This document shows positions 12,260 to 21,100 of a stretch of DNA of 64,000 nt, in pieces. The DNA comes from Phalacrocorax aristotelis (lineage: Eukaryota; Chordata; Aves; Suliformes; Phalacrocoracidae). The position numbers were made by a program, and so were the translations under genes. The DNA lies in the NCBI RefSeq assembly GCF_949628215.1, contig NC_134276.1:65764733-65828732 (forward strand), read 5' to 3'. How positions within the stretch are numbered: the stretch's first letter is position 1; each line of letters begins with the position of its first letter. The notes beneath the pieces are model-generated. The model ran no database searches. It was not told where the DNA came from and saw only the letters and a program-made list of their open reading frames with translations.

Positions 12260-14250
12260 TTGTTTTGCTTCGCTGGAGCCGGGGTAGGTTTTCCAGGCCC
12301 GCCTTCCCTGCTCCTCGCTACCCGACCCAGCCGATCCTGGCGGGACCGGGTGTCTGCGAGCTCCGGGGGACTTCCCGAAGGGAAATGCCAGCCAAACGCG
12401 GGCGCAGCTCCCTAACGAGGGACGAGACATGAGAACCTCGGGCAGCAGCGAAGGGCGCTTCTCCCCACCAGGCCGGTCCCGGCCCTGGGCAGCCTCCCCT
12501 CAGCACCTCCCCTCAGCGCCCGCCCCAACTCCCACCGCCCCAAGGGGCCGGAGCCGCGCCGCCTCGGGGCTGGGAGCGGAGCGGGCGGTGGGCAGGGCCG
12601 GCCGTCGCCGGGGAAAGGAGGGCTTTCGCGACTCTACCACCGCCCCCTGCCCCGCCGCGGGAAGGGGGAGCCGGCGGGCAAGGACGGGTTTAGCAGCCCC
12701 GGGGGGGCTCGGAGGAGCCTCGGGGAGGGAGGAGGATCTGATGTCCCCGCGCCCTCCAGCCACAGACCGGCGCGTTACCGGCCGGCCCGCGGCGGGTCAG
12801 CTGCTGGGCGCAAACGGCCTCAGCAGCAACTTCAGCAAACAAAGGCAGGCCGCCCCCGGCGAGTCCCAGCCCCGGGGAAGACGACCGGCAGCGGGGTCCT
12901 TCCTCACGGCCCCCGGGCCACCCTGGTGGGGAGGACTAGAGCGGCGCGGGACTGCACCGGAGACGCTCGGAGCCCCTCTGCACCGGGCGCCCGGGAGGAG
13001 CGGGGGAAGCCCGCCGCCGGGCTACTCCACAACGCAGCCCAAAGCGCCCCCCACCGAGTCACTGCCCCCCGTTCCGACAGCACCCGCTAACCCTTCCTTC
13101 ACCGCCACCGCGGGAACGCGCCCCGCCGCCAGCCCGCCCGCCGTCCCAGGGGGCGCTGGGAAACGTAGTCGAATCCTCCGTAACGGAGGACTCCATTTTC
13201 TCATCGGGCGGCGGGGAACGCGCATGCGCACACCCGCCTCCCTCCAACACCCACCTCCCCCCTCGCAGGTTCCCGCCCCTTCTGCCGCGGCCGGTATCCC
13301 GGGCAGCGTTGTCACCCCCGGCGCCCGTCCTCCCTCCCTCCGTCCCTCCCGCGTGGAGAGGATTGGCCGAGAGAGCCGCGGGGCGGGCCAGGAGCGAAGA
13401 GGTGATTGGCTGGGGCGGCTGTCACCCGCCGCGGTGGTGATTGATGCGGCTGCCTGCCGAGGAGGGAGAGGGGAGGTAGCGTTTCTCCTTAGCGTCCGGC
13501 GCCGCGCCGGGTACGGCCCTGCCCCCAAAGAGGGGTGGTGTCGCATGGTTCCCAATGCCCCCCTCCCTCCGAGGAAAGCCCTCGGAGCTGCTCCTCTGCG
13601 GGGCGAGCGCTGCCTCCGCCACCAGCTGGCAGGAGGCGAGAGACTCCTCCAAAGTCCGTGCCCTACCGCAAAAGCACCCAACTTCCCCCGCTCGCCGGCT
13701 CCGGCGGCCCGCCGGCCGGCCCCGCGCGCGGGCTCGTCCCCTCAGCCTCCACACAACTTCCCCGGAGCCTCCGCCTTCCCCTCCCGCCCAACGGCGGGGG
13801 CTTCCCTCCCTCGCGCCGGCACCGAACCGCCCACCCCCTCGCTACGACTGCAGCCCCGCCGCCTTCCCTCCCCAAACGTGAGTAAGGGGAGGAGGGACGA
13901 TGAATATGCAGAGGAGCGCTCGCCCCGCCGCGGTTCCGGGAGGGGGAGGGGGAGAGAGCGTGTGTGTGCGCGGTGAGTGTGTCTGTGTGTGTGCCTGTGC
14001 CTCTGTGTGTGTGTATATACAGCCCTGGGAGGGGTGCGCATGCGCCGTGCGTGGCGGGGCTGAATGTTTCCCAAGTGTTTGAAACTGGTATTTGGGTTTT
14101 CCACGTTGGATCAAGTGCGGCGTATAGGAGCGAGGAGGCTGCGTTAATATCACCGGGGAGCGGCGGCGGCGGTGAGGAGAGAGCGGGGAAGGGGGGAGCG
14201 GAGGAGAAGCGGAGCAGAGCGGCGCTGGCGCAGGCAGAGGGGCTGCCGCT
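12260..14250 (+). promoter_or_regulatory. ING1: CpG island and likely main promoter region of ING1 (p33-type transcript)
   Basis: About 2 kb of CpG-dense DNA directly upstream of the first ING1 coding exon. Visible sites include inverted CCAAT boxes (ATTGG) at 13,362 and 13,405, and two palindromic NRF1-type motifs: gcgcatgcgc at 13,220-13,229 and tgcgcatgcgcc at 14,035-14,046. Many GC boxes are present. A TATA-like gtatata at 14,013-14,019 sits in a TG-rich stretch. Start site or sites are inferred to lie between about 13.4 and 14.3 kb. Long open frames through this island on both strands come from the lack of AT-rich stop codons and are not genes. Confidence 0.7.
13968..14021 (+). repeat. 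TG-rich microsatellite-like tract
   Basis: An imperfect gtgtgt tract interrupted by ctgtg and cctgtg units. It ends in tatatac and lies inside the ING1 CpG island. Confidence 0.7.
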
Positions 14251-14355
14251 GCTTCTGACAGACACTTTGCAGAGCACATTTTGTTTCCAGATTGTTTCGG
14301 AGGAGCTGGTTTAAGCCCCCCTCCTTTCTCCTCCTCCTCCCCCCCCCTCCCCTTC

Positions 14356-14382
14356 ACACACACACACACACACACACACACA
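14356..14382 (+). repeat. (CA)n microsatellite in the ING1 5' UTR region
   Basis: A run of about 13 CA dinucleotides, roughly 300 bp before the ING1 start codon. Pyrimidine-rich sequence (ctcctcctcc followed by a C run) lies just upstream. Confidence 0.9.
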
Positions 14383-14681
14383 AATCCCTCTGATTGTTCC
14401 TACCACCTCCTTCGTGAATTACCCACAACGACAGCCATTCAATCAGCTGCTGCTGGCTGTAGGGGACTAGCGGAGGGTGTGTGTGTGTCTCTCCCCCTCT
14501 GTTCCACACAAGAGGAGTCAGATGTAGCTTCTCCCGGTTTTTTGGGGGAGCTACGGAGAGAGGTGGGCAGGGAGTGAGCCCTTCATCGGGGTTACCGTCT
14601 TCGGAGGGAGCAGCACTTGCTCTCACACAGAGAGAGCGAGCTGTGGGGAAGGATATATTTTTTTTTCTTTGCCGGATGAAA

Positions 14682-14817
14682 ATGTTGAGTCCTGCAAACG
14701 GAGACCAGCTTCACCTAGTGAACTATGTGGAGGATTATCTGGACTCCATCGAGTCTATGCCCTTCGATCTGCAGAGAAATGTCTCCTTGATGAGGGAAAT
14801 TGACGCCAAATATCAAG
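14682..14817 (+). CDS. ING1: ING1 coding exon 1 (p33-type N terminus)
   Basis: It encodes residues 1-45 plus the first base of Glu46: MLSPANGDQLHLVNYVEDYLDS...LMREIDAKYQ. This is the N-terminal ING domain start with the leucine-rich segment typical of ING1 p33. The exon ends in g|gtaagt at 14,817/14,818, a near-perfect donor, in phase 1. That phase fits the exon at 19,477. A second in-frame AUG two codons upstream (14,676) would add Met-Lys. I chose 14,682 because it gives 279 residues, equal to human p33ING1b, and matches its first residues. The ING N-terminal domain mediates dimerisation and contact with the Sin3/HDAC1-2 complex in the nucleus. Confidence 0.94.
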
Positions 14818-15279
14818 GTAAGTGCTTTCCATATACGTGTGTGTCCGTGTGTCCGTGTGTGCGGTACGGGGCTGGGGGGGGGAGGGTGTCTTTCTTTTCT
14901 TCAGAGCTGAGCCTCGGCTCCGTTTGCCCCTCTGCACCCCACAGGGGTGGTAGTTTTATTTTTGGGAGGTGAGAGGAGGGAGAAAGCCAGGAGGAGACAT
15001 CCGAGGAGGGAGAGGGGCTGATCTGCAGCGTTAGCTCTTGTCATGGGGCGGAACAAAAGGTCTCCAGCTTCTCTTATTAAGCAAGGACTCTGCTTTTCTG
15101 TGTAAATTGCTGGCCAAGAAGGCGGGGGCAGGGAAGTGGGGTGTGCGGTGCACAAAGGGGGGCCGTCCCCGGCCGTGGGGCTGAAGTGGAAGGGTTTGGG
15201 GGTACAGAAGAAAGTGCTGGGTGGACAGAGGGATTACAGCACAACATTTAGGAATGTACAGTATTCATTATGGCTGTAG

Positions 15280-17080
15280 TAGGGTAGAGAGGCAGCTAGG
15301 GAGGGAGGGAAGGAGGGAGGGAGGAGAGGGGGGTTAGGCGAGAGTGGGGGGCAGGGTGCGCTTTCTTTCCTCCCTCCTCGGTGGGTTTCGTTTCACCCCG
15401 TAAAACAGCCCCGCTCGGTGGGGCGGGAGGGGGTGGGGGGGAAACGGGACCGGCGTGTGTGGGGGGGGTGTGCGTGGGGGTGGGGGGGAATACGGTCGGG
15501 CTCACGGATGTGCTGAAGTGCTCCCCTCCCGGTGCCGCCGGCCCTCGGGGCACGCTGTCCCCCTGCGCCCGGGGCGGAGGGGTATGGGGGTGGGGGAAGC
15601 CAGTTTGCGCGGGGCTCGGGGCAGCTTTGTCACTTGCTTTGCTGGTGTCCGCTCGGGAAGGGGGGAGGGGAGGGCTTTATTCGGTGCTGGTGGCGGTGAC
15701 AACCGGGGTGCCAGGCGGGGAGGGCACCCCACACACACACCCACACACCCCTCTCCCTTAGTGGGCGCGTCGCCCCGCGCCCCCATGCATGTGGCCTCAG
15801 GGGCGGCGGGCAGCTAGCCCCGCCGTTCCCCCGTCAGCGAACTCGGCGGCTCCCGGGGGAAGGGACCGGGGGAAACTTCCTCGGGAGACCGTGGGGGTCG
15901 CGGGCTGGTGGGGAAAAGGAAGAGGAGGACAGGCGAGGACAGGGCGGGCAGCGCACCCCGGGCACACAGCACCTCTGCTAGCGGGCGCCTCCGCGCTTTG
16001 CTGGGGACTTGGTGTCGTTGCGGCTTTTATCAACGCCCCTCGTTAGCATATCGCGGCTCGCCCCGCCCCCGGAGGGGCTGATAGGCGGGAAGCCTCCCCA
16101 CGGACCGGCCGCGGCCCTCCCTCTCCCGCCGATTGGTCCTGGGGTCGGACTATTCCGCCTTGTGCCCCGCCTCCTTGTGACGTTTCGAGAAGCAACTTTT
16201 CTGTGGGGTTGATTTGAATATCTCGGCCTGCCCCGGCCTGCGGGTTCTGATTGGCTGGAGCGGCAGCGGCGGGCGGGCCAACCTTGGGCGCCCGGAGTAT
16301 GACTGACGTGTTCTCGGGACGGTGGGCGCCGCTTTCCCCGCCTCCTCTTGCTCGTGAGTGGCGCGCTGGTGCTGGAGGGGGCGGGCGCGAGCGAGTTCTG
16401 CCCGCTCCCATTGGCTGCAGTGGGTTTTCTTTTTTTTTTTTTTGTAATATTATTATTTTTTACTCTTCTGGTTCTTTCTGGCTCCGATTGGGAATAGAGG
16501 GCCAGCAGGGGCGGGCTCTCCCTGTCGGCGACTCTGATAGGCGGGAGGGTGGGCGGGCCACCGCCCCGCTCCGCCCGGGCTCCCCCGCTTCCTCTGCCTC
16601 CCCTGTCACGCTGCGAACCGGGGGGGGGACACGACGACGACGGACTGGGGGGCTGCCGCCGGTTTCCTGCCGGAGAACAATAGCTATCTCGTCACTTCCG
16701 GGGAGTTGCCGCCGCGCTGGTTGCTAGGAGAAGGCGGCCCGGCCCGGCGGGATGAGGCTGCTGGGAGGGCGGGGGCGGCTTTACGTTAGGGCCGCTGGGG
16801 CCCGCTGTGCCGTAATGGCGGAGCCCGGCGCCCCCTCCGGGCCGCGGAGCACGCGGGTCGCCGGGCCTGGGGCGGGGCGGCCCCGGAGGCGGCGGGTGGC
16901 GCCGCAGAGGGGCGGGGAGGGGCGGGGCGGGGGCCGGGCCCTGGCCCTCCCCTCCCCGGGCCGGGGCAGCGGTGGCGGTCGGGTCCCCACGGCCTTGCCC
17001 CGGCGGAGAAGGGGGCCCCGGCGGGCAGGAGGTGCGGTGGAGGGGGCTCCCCCGGTGCGTGGGAATAAAGCTTTCGCAGT
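15280..17080 (+). promoter_or_regulatory. ING1: Intronic CpG island of ING1, candidate alternative promoter
   Basis: A second CpG-dense block, separate from the upstream island. Its 3' part carries four inverted CCAAT boxes (ATTGG at 16,132, 16,250, 16,410 and 16,487), CRE-like tgacgt at 16,178 and tgacgtg at 16,304, an ETS-type acttccgg at 16,694-16,701, and a YY1-like atggcg at 16,815. A splice donor-like g|gtgcgt lies at 17,054/17,055. Mammalian ING1 is known to use alternative first exons. Splicing from this donor onto the 19,477 exon in the frame opened at 16,752 would hit a stop after two codons, so such a transcript would have to start at the internal Met70. Confidence 0.6.
15295..15500 (+). 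repeat. G-run-rich segment with G-quadruplex potential
   Basis: It contains (GGGA)-type repeats near 15,299-15,332. From 15,420 to 15,500 there are repeated runs of three to eight G separated by one to eight bases. All runs are on the ING1 sense strand. Confidence 0.75.
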
Positions 17081-17825
17081 CTACGGCACCTTTTGGGGGG
17101 GGTTGGGTTTTTTTTGTAATTTGAGCGTTTGGGGCGTGCGTTCACAGCTGGCGAGCAATTGCATAACGCAAATCGCGCAAAACTCCGCTCTCTGGTCTTT
17201 CTGTTACAGCGCGCCAGGGGAAAGCAGCAGTTTTCTGGAATTCGTATAAACGCAGCCTCCTTAGGGCGGGCAACTTCAGCTGAGCGTGCTGGTATGAGGA
17301 TCGGTGGTGCAGTCCTCCTCCAAGCAGCTGTCACGCTGTTTCTTCCAGCTGCTGCACTGCTTGAATAACACGTTTCCGACACTGATGCCGAGCGGCCCTT
17401 TCCGTTTGTGTGCGTTTGTGAAACAGCACATCTCACACCGTGACTTACATACTGAACGTGTCGGTGCCCGAGGACGTGCTCAGCAGGGCTTTGCAGAATT
17501 CAAGATCATTGCAGCCAACTCTTTCTCCTGCATAATACAGCAGTTTCAGGAGGTGGTGCGGTGCTGTAGTGTTCCTGTGTGTATGCGGTACTAGAACCAA
17601 AGTTTTCAGAATGCCTGACTTAAGTCATTAAGTCACTAATTATTTTGTGGTATCGAGAGAGAGGGTGTTCTTCATGAAAGATGCTTACATACCAGATTGA
17701 GATCGGTTAAACTGATGGCATTGGCCAAGGGCCAAAGCTTAGAACACAAAGCTTCTGTATTTCAGCTGCTGAAAATAAGTAACGGTGGGTTTTTAGTCTT
17801 CCTGAATGCTTAATCTTCTCTACAT

Positions 17826-17930
17826 TTGGGGTTTTTTTGGTGGTGGTGGTAGGAGTTGGGGTTTTTTGGGTGGTTGTTTTGGGGGGGGTTTTGGTGGTGT
17901 TTGCTTTTGTGTGGTGAGGTTTTTTTTTTT
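17826..17930 (+). repeat. G/T-only low-complexity stretch in ING1 intron
   Basis: About 100 bp made almost entirely of G and T on the plus strand: ggtggtggtgg units, runs of seven to nine G or T. The opposite strand is therefore A/C-rich. Probably simple-sequence expansion. Confidence 0.75.
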
Positions 17931-19476
17931 CTTAGTTAGAAAAAAGGCATTTGCTTAACATAGTTAATAACATATGAAGATACTAATTTTGGTCAGATAG
18001 GATATATTGCAGTACCTGCTGACAGGTCGTGCTTAACTGTTGTGAGAAGCATAGGCTGCAGCTCTAAAAACTAAAACTTGCATACACTTCCCATGTCTTC
18101 ACAAGAAATTTGGAACGTGTGTGTCCAAAAAATCTAGCCAGGCAAGACAAAACCTAAATCACAGGATAACTATTAGTTGCATATTCAAATTGCTGTTACC
18201 ACATTCTCTTATTTAAAAAAAAAAAGTTTTCAAAAAAGTAAGTTCATGCTTGTGAAATTCGAGACAGCTTTGGTAATGCTGTTTGTATGTATATGAGGTC
18301 GTGGTTTCTGTTGGGTGAATTAAGGTTAGATTTTATATCTCAGTATGTGTTGCTTCTCTAAGGCAGAACGTTCTAACCTGTGAGAAAGGAAAAATCAGAG
18401 AAGGGAGATGCAGGAAAAAAACATTCTGCATCTTTTTGAGGACTTAGTATGGAAATGTGAGTGTCCTGTATGTTTGAGTATCATAGTGAAACTCTAAAAC
18501 ACCTGCTTAAAAATAGGTTTCCAGAAGAATTCTTGAAACTTTAAATGCTTTTGTGCAGTGTTCTTTCTCGTACACTCTTGGAACAATTCTTCAGGTACAA
18601 TTCAAGATCTAACGTATTTTCAATTTTAGCATTTTAAATTGGAAGCTCTAGCTGCTCCGGTTGTTGCATAGACTCTTTAATGTTATTGTCTAACTTTTTC
18701 ATCTCCTTCTTTGCCATAAATATTTAATGAAGATTATATTTCTGTGTTTTAAAAAGTAAGTAACAGGTTTTTTACAGAAAGGATAAGGAGAAAATCATCT
18801 GGACATCTTGGATATTGTAATCCTAATTCTATGGTTCTAGGGATTTAAGTGGCCGCACATTTTCAGCAAAAACAACTCAGCAGTATGGGATGACACTTGC
18901 CATACCTTAGGGTCTATCCCTGTGTGTTTGGAGTTCTGCATCAGCCCTCAAGTATGACAGTGATTATTCAGTAACTCAGCGTCTGTTTTCTACACTGGTT
19001 TGTGCTTTTTTTCCGTCCCACTCTCTTTCTCCCACTCTCAGTCATTCACTAAAAATATTAATGTTGTTATACAGAAAATGTCAAGAAAAACAATCTATTA
19101 ATTCCCCCTCTAATTTTACAATTAATTTTGGAACTGTTGATGGTGCATGTGTATTTAGTTAGTTAGTTCGCTAGTTCTTTTTAATTACTGATAAGTTTAA
19201 AGTGGAGAACTGTTAGTATGCATAAAATTACATTTAGTTCCTTTGTTTTTTACAAAATTGGCATTTGCAGTCTGTTCCTGCGGGACCGACCAGAACAAAA
19301 GTAATCTGCTGGAGCCACAAGCCCCTTGTCAGATACCAGCTTCAGGGAATCTGTCTTTGATCAGCTTTGTGTATTACAAAAAGGTGTTGCTGCACGGAAG
19401 GAGTGAAACAGGAAGGCTTTGTTTTGCCATTCTCCTTGTCGAAAATATTTATATAGTTTTTATTTCTTCCTGGCAG

Positions 19477-20180
19477 AGATTCTGAAGGACCTGGATGATT
19501 ACTATGAAAAATTTAAACGAGAGACAGATGCCGTGCAGAAGAGAAGAATGTTGCACTGCATACAGAGGACCTTGATTCGGAGTCAGGAACTGGGGGACGA
19601 GAAGATCCAAATCGTCAGTCAGATGGTGGAGCTCGTTGAGAACAGAACCAGGCAAGTGGACAGCCATGTGGAACTGTTTGAGACTTGTCAAGAGAGTAAC
19701 GATACCACTGGAAACAGCGGGAAAACCAGTCAAGATAAGTCCAAGAATGAGACAATCGCGCAAGCTGAGAAGCCCAACAATAAGAGATCGAGACGGCAAA
19801 GAAATAACGAGAATCGAGAAAATGCTTCGAATAATCACGACCATGATGACATCACCTCAGGAACTCCAAAGGAGAAGAAAGCAAAAACGTCCAAGAAGAA
19901 GAAGCGATCGAAGGCTAAAGCAGAGCGGGAGGCTTCTCCCCCAGACCTTCCCATTGACCCTAACGAGCCAACGTACTGCTTGTGCAACCAGGTCTCCTAT
20001 GGAGAAATGATAGGATGCGACAACGATGAGTGCCCCATCGAGTGGTTTCACTTTTCCTGCGTGGGACTCAATCACAAACCGAAGGGCAAATGGTACTGCC
20101 CCAAATGCAGAGGAGAAAACGAGAAAACTATGGACAAGGCGTTGGAGAAGTCTAAAAAAGAAAGGGCCTACAACAGGTAG
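19477..20180 (+). CDS. ING1: ING1 coding exon 2 (ING domain, NLS, PHD finger, polybasic tail)
   Basis: It follows a polypyrimidine tract and cag acceptor, completes Glu46 and encodes residues 47-279. In order: the rest of the coiled-coil ING domain (to about residue 105); a polar linker; a lysine-rich nuclear localisation region (about 177-197, with KKKKRSKAK); the PHD finger (210-256); and a polybasic C-terminal tail ending [11 protein letters not shown] zinc ligands are visible as C213, C215, C226, C231, H237, C240, C253 and C256 (C4HC3). Tyr212 and Trp235 are the aromatic-cage residues that hold trimethylated H3K4 in the family. ING1 recruits Sin3-HDAC complexes to H3K4me3 chromatin and acts in p53-linked growth control. 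Met70 (19,548) is conserved; initiation there would give 210 residues, the size of human p24ING1. No break or odd substitution was seen. Confidence 0.97.
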
Positions 20181-20562
20181 TTTGTAGACTCTTCGTACTG
20201 AAGAAAAATGAAACCACCAAACCAGTGTATTTATTGTCAGTGTCACCTTTGTTGAGGTGAAAGGATTGTAAAATGTATATTTTTAAAGGAGGTTTAAAAC
20301 TGAACCATTCCTGTTATAGGGACGGCAATAAGCAATTTTGGTTTTCATTTGGTAAACTGTAACGAGGCTGCGGTCTGTGGACCAATGTATTCCGAAAGTA
20401 AAGTCATGAGAGCTTAAACTGCATATTCGGGTGGGTCTTAAAAGATAAGTTAATACTTTTCTCCCCCGCGCTCGTGGCACTCTACCCATTAAAATTTGGA
20501 TGACAAATGTCTCTGAAATGTAATTTTGTTTTCTTTTGCTGAAAAGGTGAATAACATTCTTC

Positions 20563-20607
20563 AATAAATTGTTAAATAGTTTAGCCATCTGGTTGTATCT
20601 GAATAAA
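20563..20607 (+). terminator. ING1: Tandem proximal poly(A) signals of ING1
   Basis: Two AATAAA hexamers 39 nt apart (20,563 and 20,602), about 385 nt past the stop codon. Confidence 0.6.
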
Positions 20608-21071
20608 GCTGCAATACATTACAAATGTAACTTCTTTCCATGACAAGCAGTGCAAGAGCAAACAAAAGGAGGGTAAAATTTGGTTCCTGCTACAAAGTGT
20701 CAGTATAACAGTTCAATAGCAAATGTTTAAATAGGCTTAGAAGATTATTTTTTAAAAAAAAAAGTTAATGGTTAAATTTTACACAACAAATATTTTATAT
20801 GCTGGCCAGGTACCACAAGGGCCCTTTTAAAATGATTGAATATGTTTTATATTTAACCAGGAAGTGGTTTAGTAACAAGACTTAACATAAATGAAGCTTT
20901 ATACTGTCACAGATAGTAGTGTAGCAATCCTTGTTTAAGTTGTATAAATGTACATTTTTAAGTGGAGTTGCACTTACTGTATCATACTTGGAAATGCAGC
21001 CAAATGCCGTTGTGTAACCAATGTGCATTTCCTGCTGTATGTATGGAAATTGTACAGCTGTGATATTAAGA

Positions 21072-21077
21072 AATAAA
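21072..21077 (+). terminator. ING1: Distal poly(A) signal of ING1
   Basis: AATAAA in aagaaataaatgaaac, followed within 30 nt by tttgacagtttgcttcttt, a plausible downstream element. Confidence 0.55.
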
Positions 21078-21100
21078 TGAAACAACTTTGACAGTTTGCT

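Larger units (their letters stand above)
14818..19476 (+). other. ING1: ING1 intron 1 (about 4.66 kb)
   Basis: A GT...AG intron between the two coding exons. The first 2.3 kb is GC-rich and holds G-runs and a second CpG island (15,280-17,080). The rest is AT-richer with a G/T-rich low-complexity patch at 17,826-17,930. No further coding exon is recognisable. Confidence 0.85.
20181..21100 (+). other. ING1: ING1 3' UTR with several poly(A) signals
   Basis: AT-rich sequence after the stop codon. AATAAA hexamers occur at 20,563-20,568, 20,602-20,607 and 21,072-21,077. The last is followed by a T/G-containing downstream region, so the longest 3' UTR is probably about 0.9 kb. Which signals are used is inferred. 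Confidence 0.7.

Noticed and set aside
12429-13976. 515-codon plus-strand open frame upstream of ING1
   Set aside because: It spans a CpG island where stop codons are rare, is low in complexity (Pro, Arg, Ala, Gly), and long frames also exist on the other strand. No family resemblance.
16752-17249. 165-codon frame in the ING1 intronic CpG island
   Set aside because: No family similarity. Spliced at 17,054 onto ING1 exon 2, it would stop after two codons. Kept only as a possible non-coding first exon.
19419-19476. In-frame extension of ING1 exon 2 into the intron
   Set aside because: The apparent start at 19,419 is TTG, not ATG, and the stretch is the polypyrimidine tract and acceptor of the intron.
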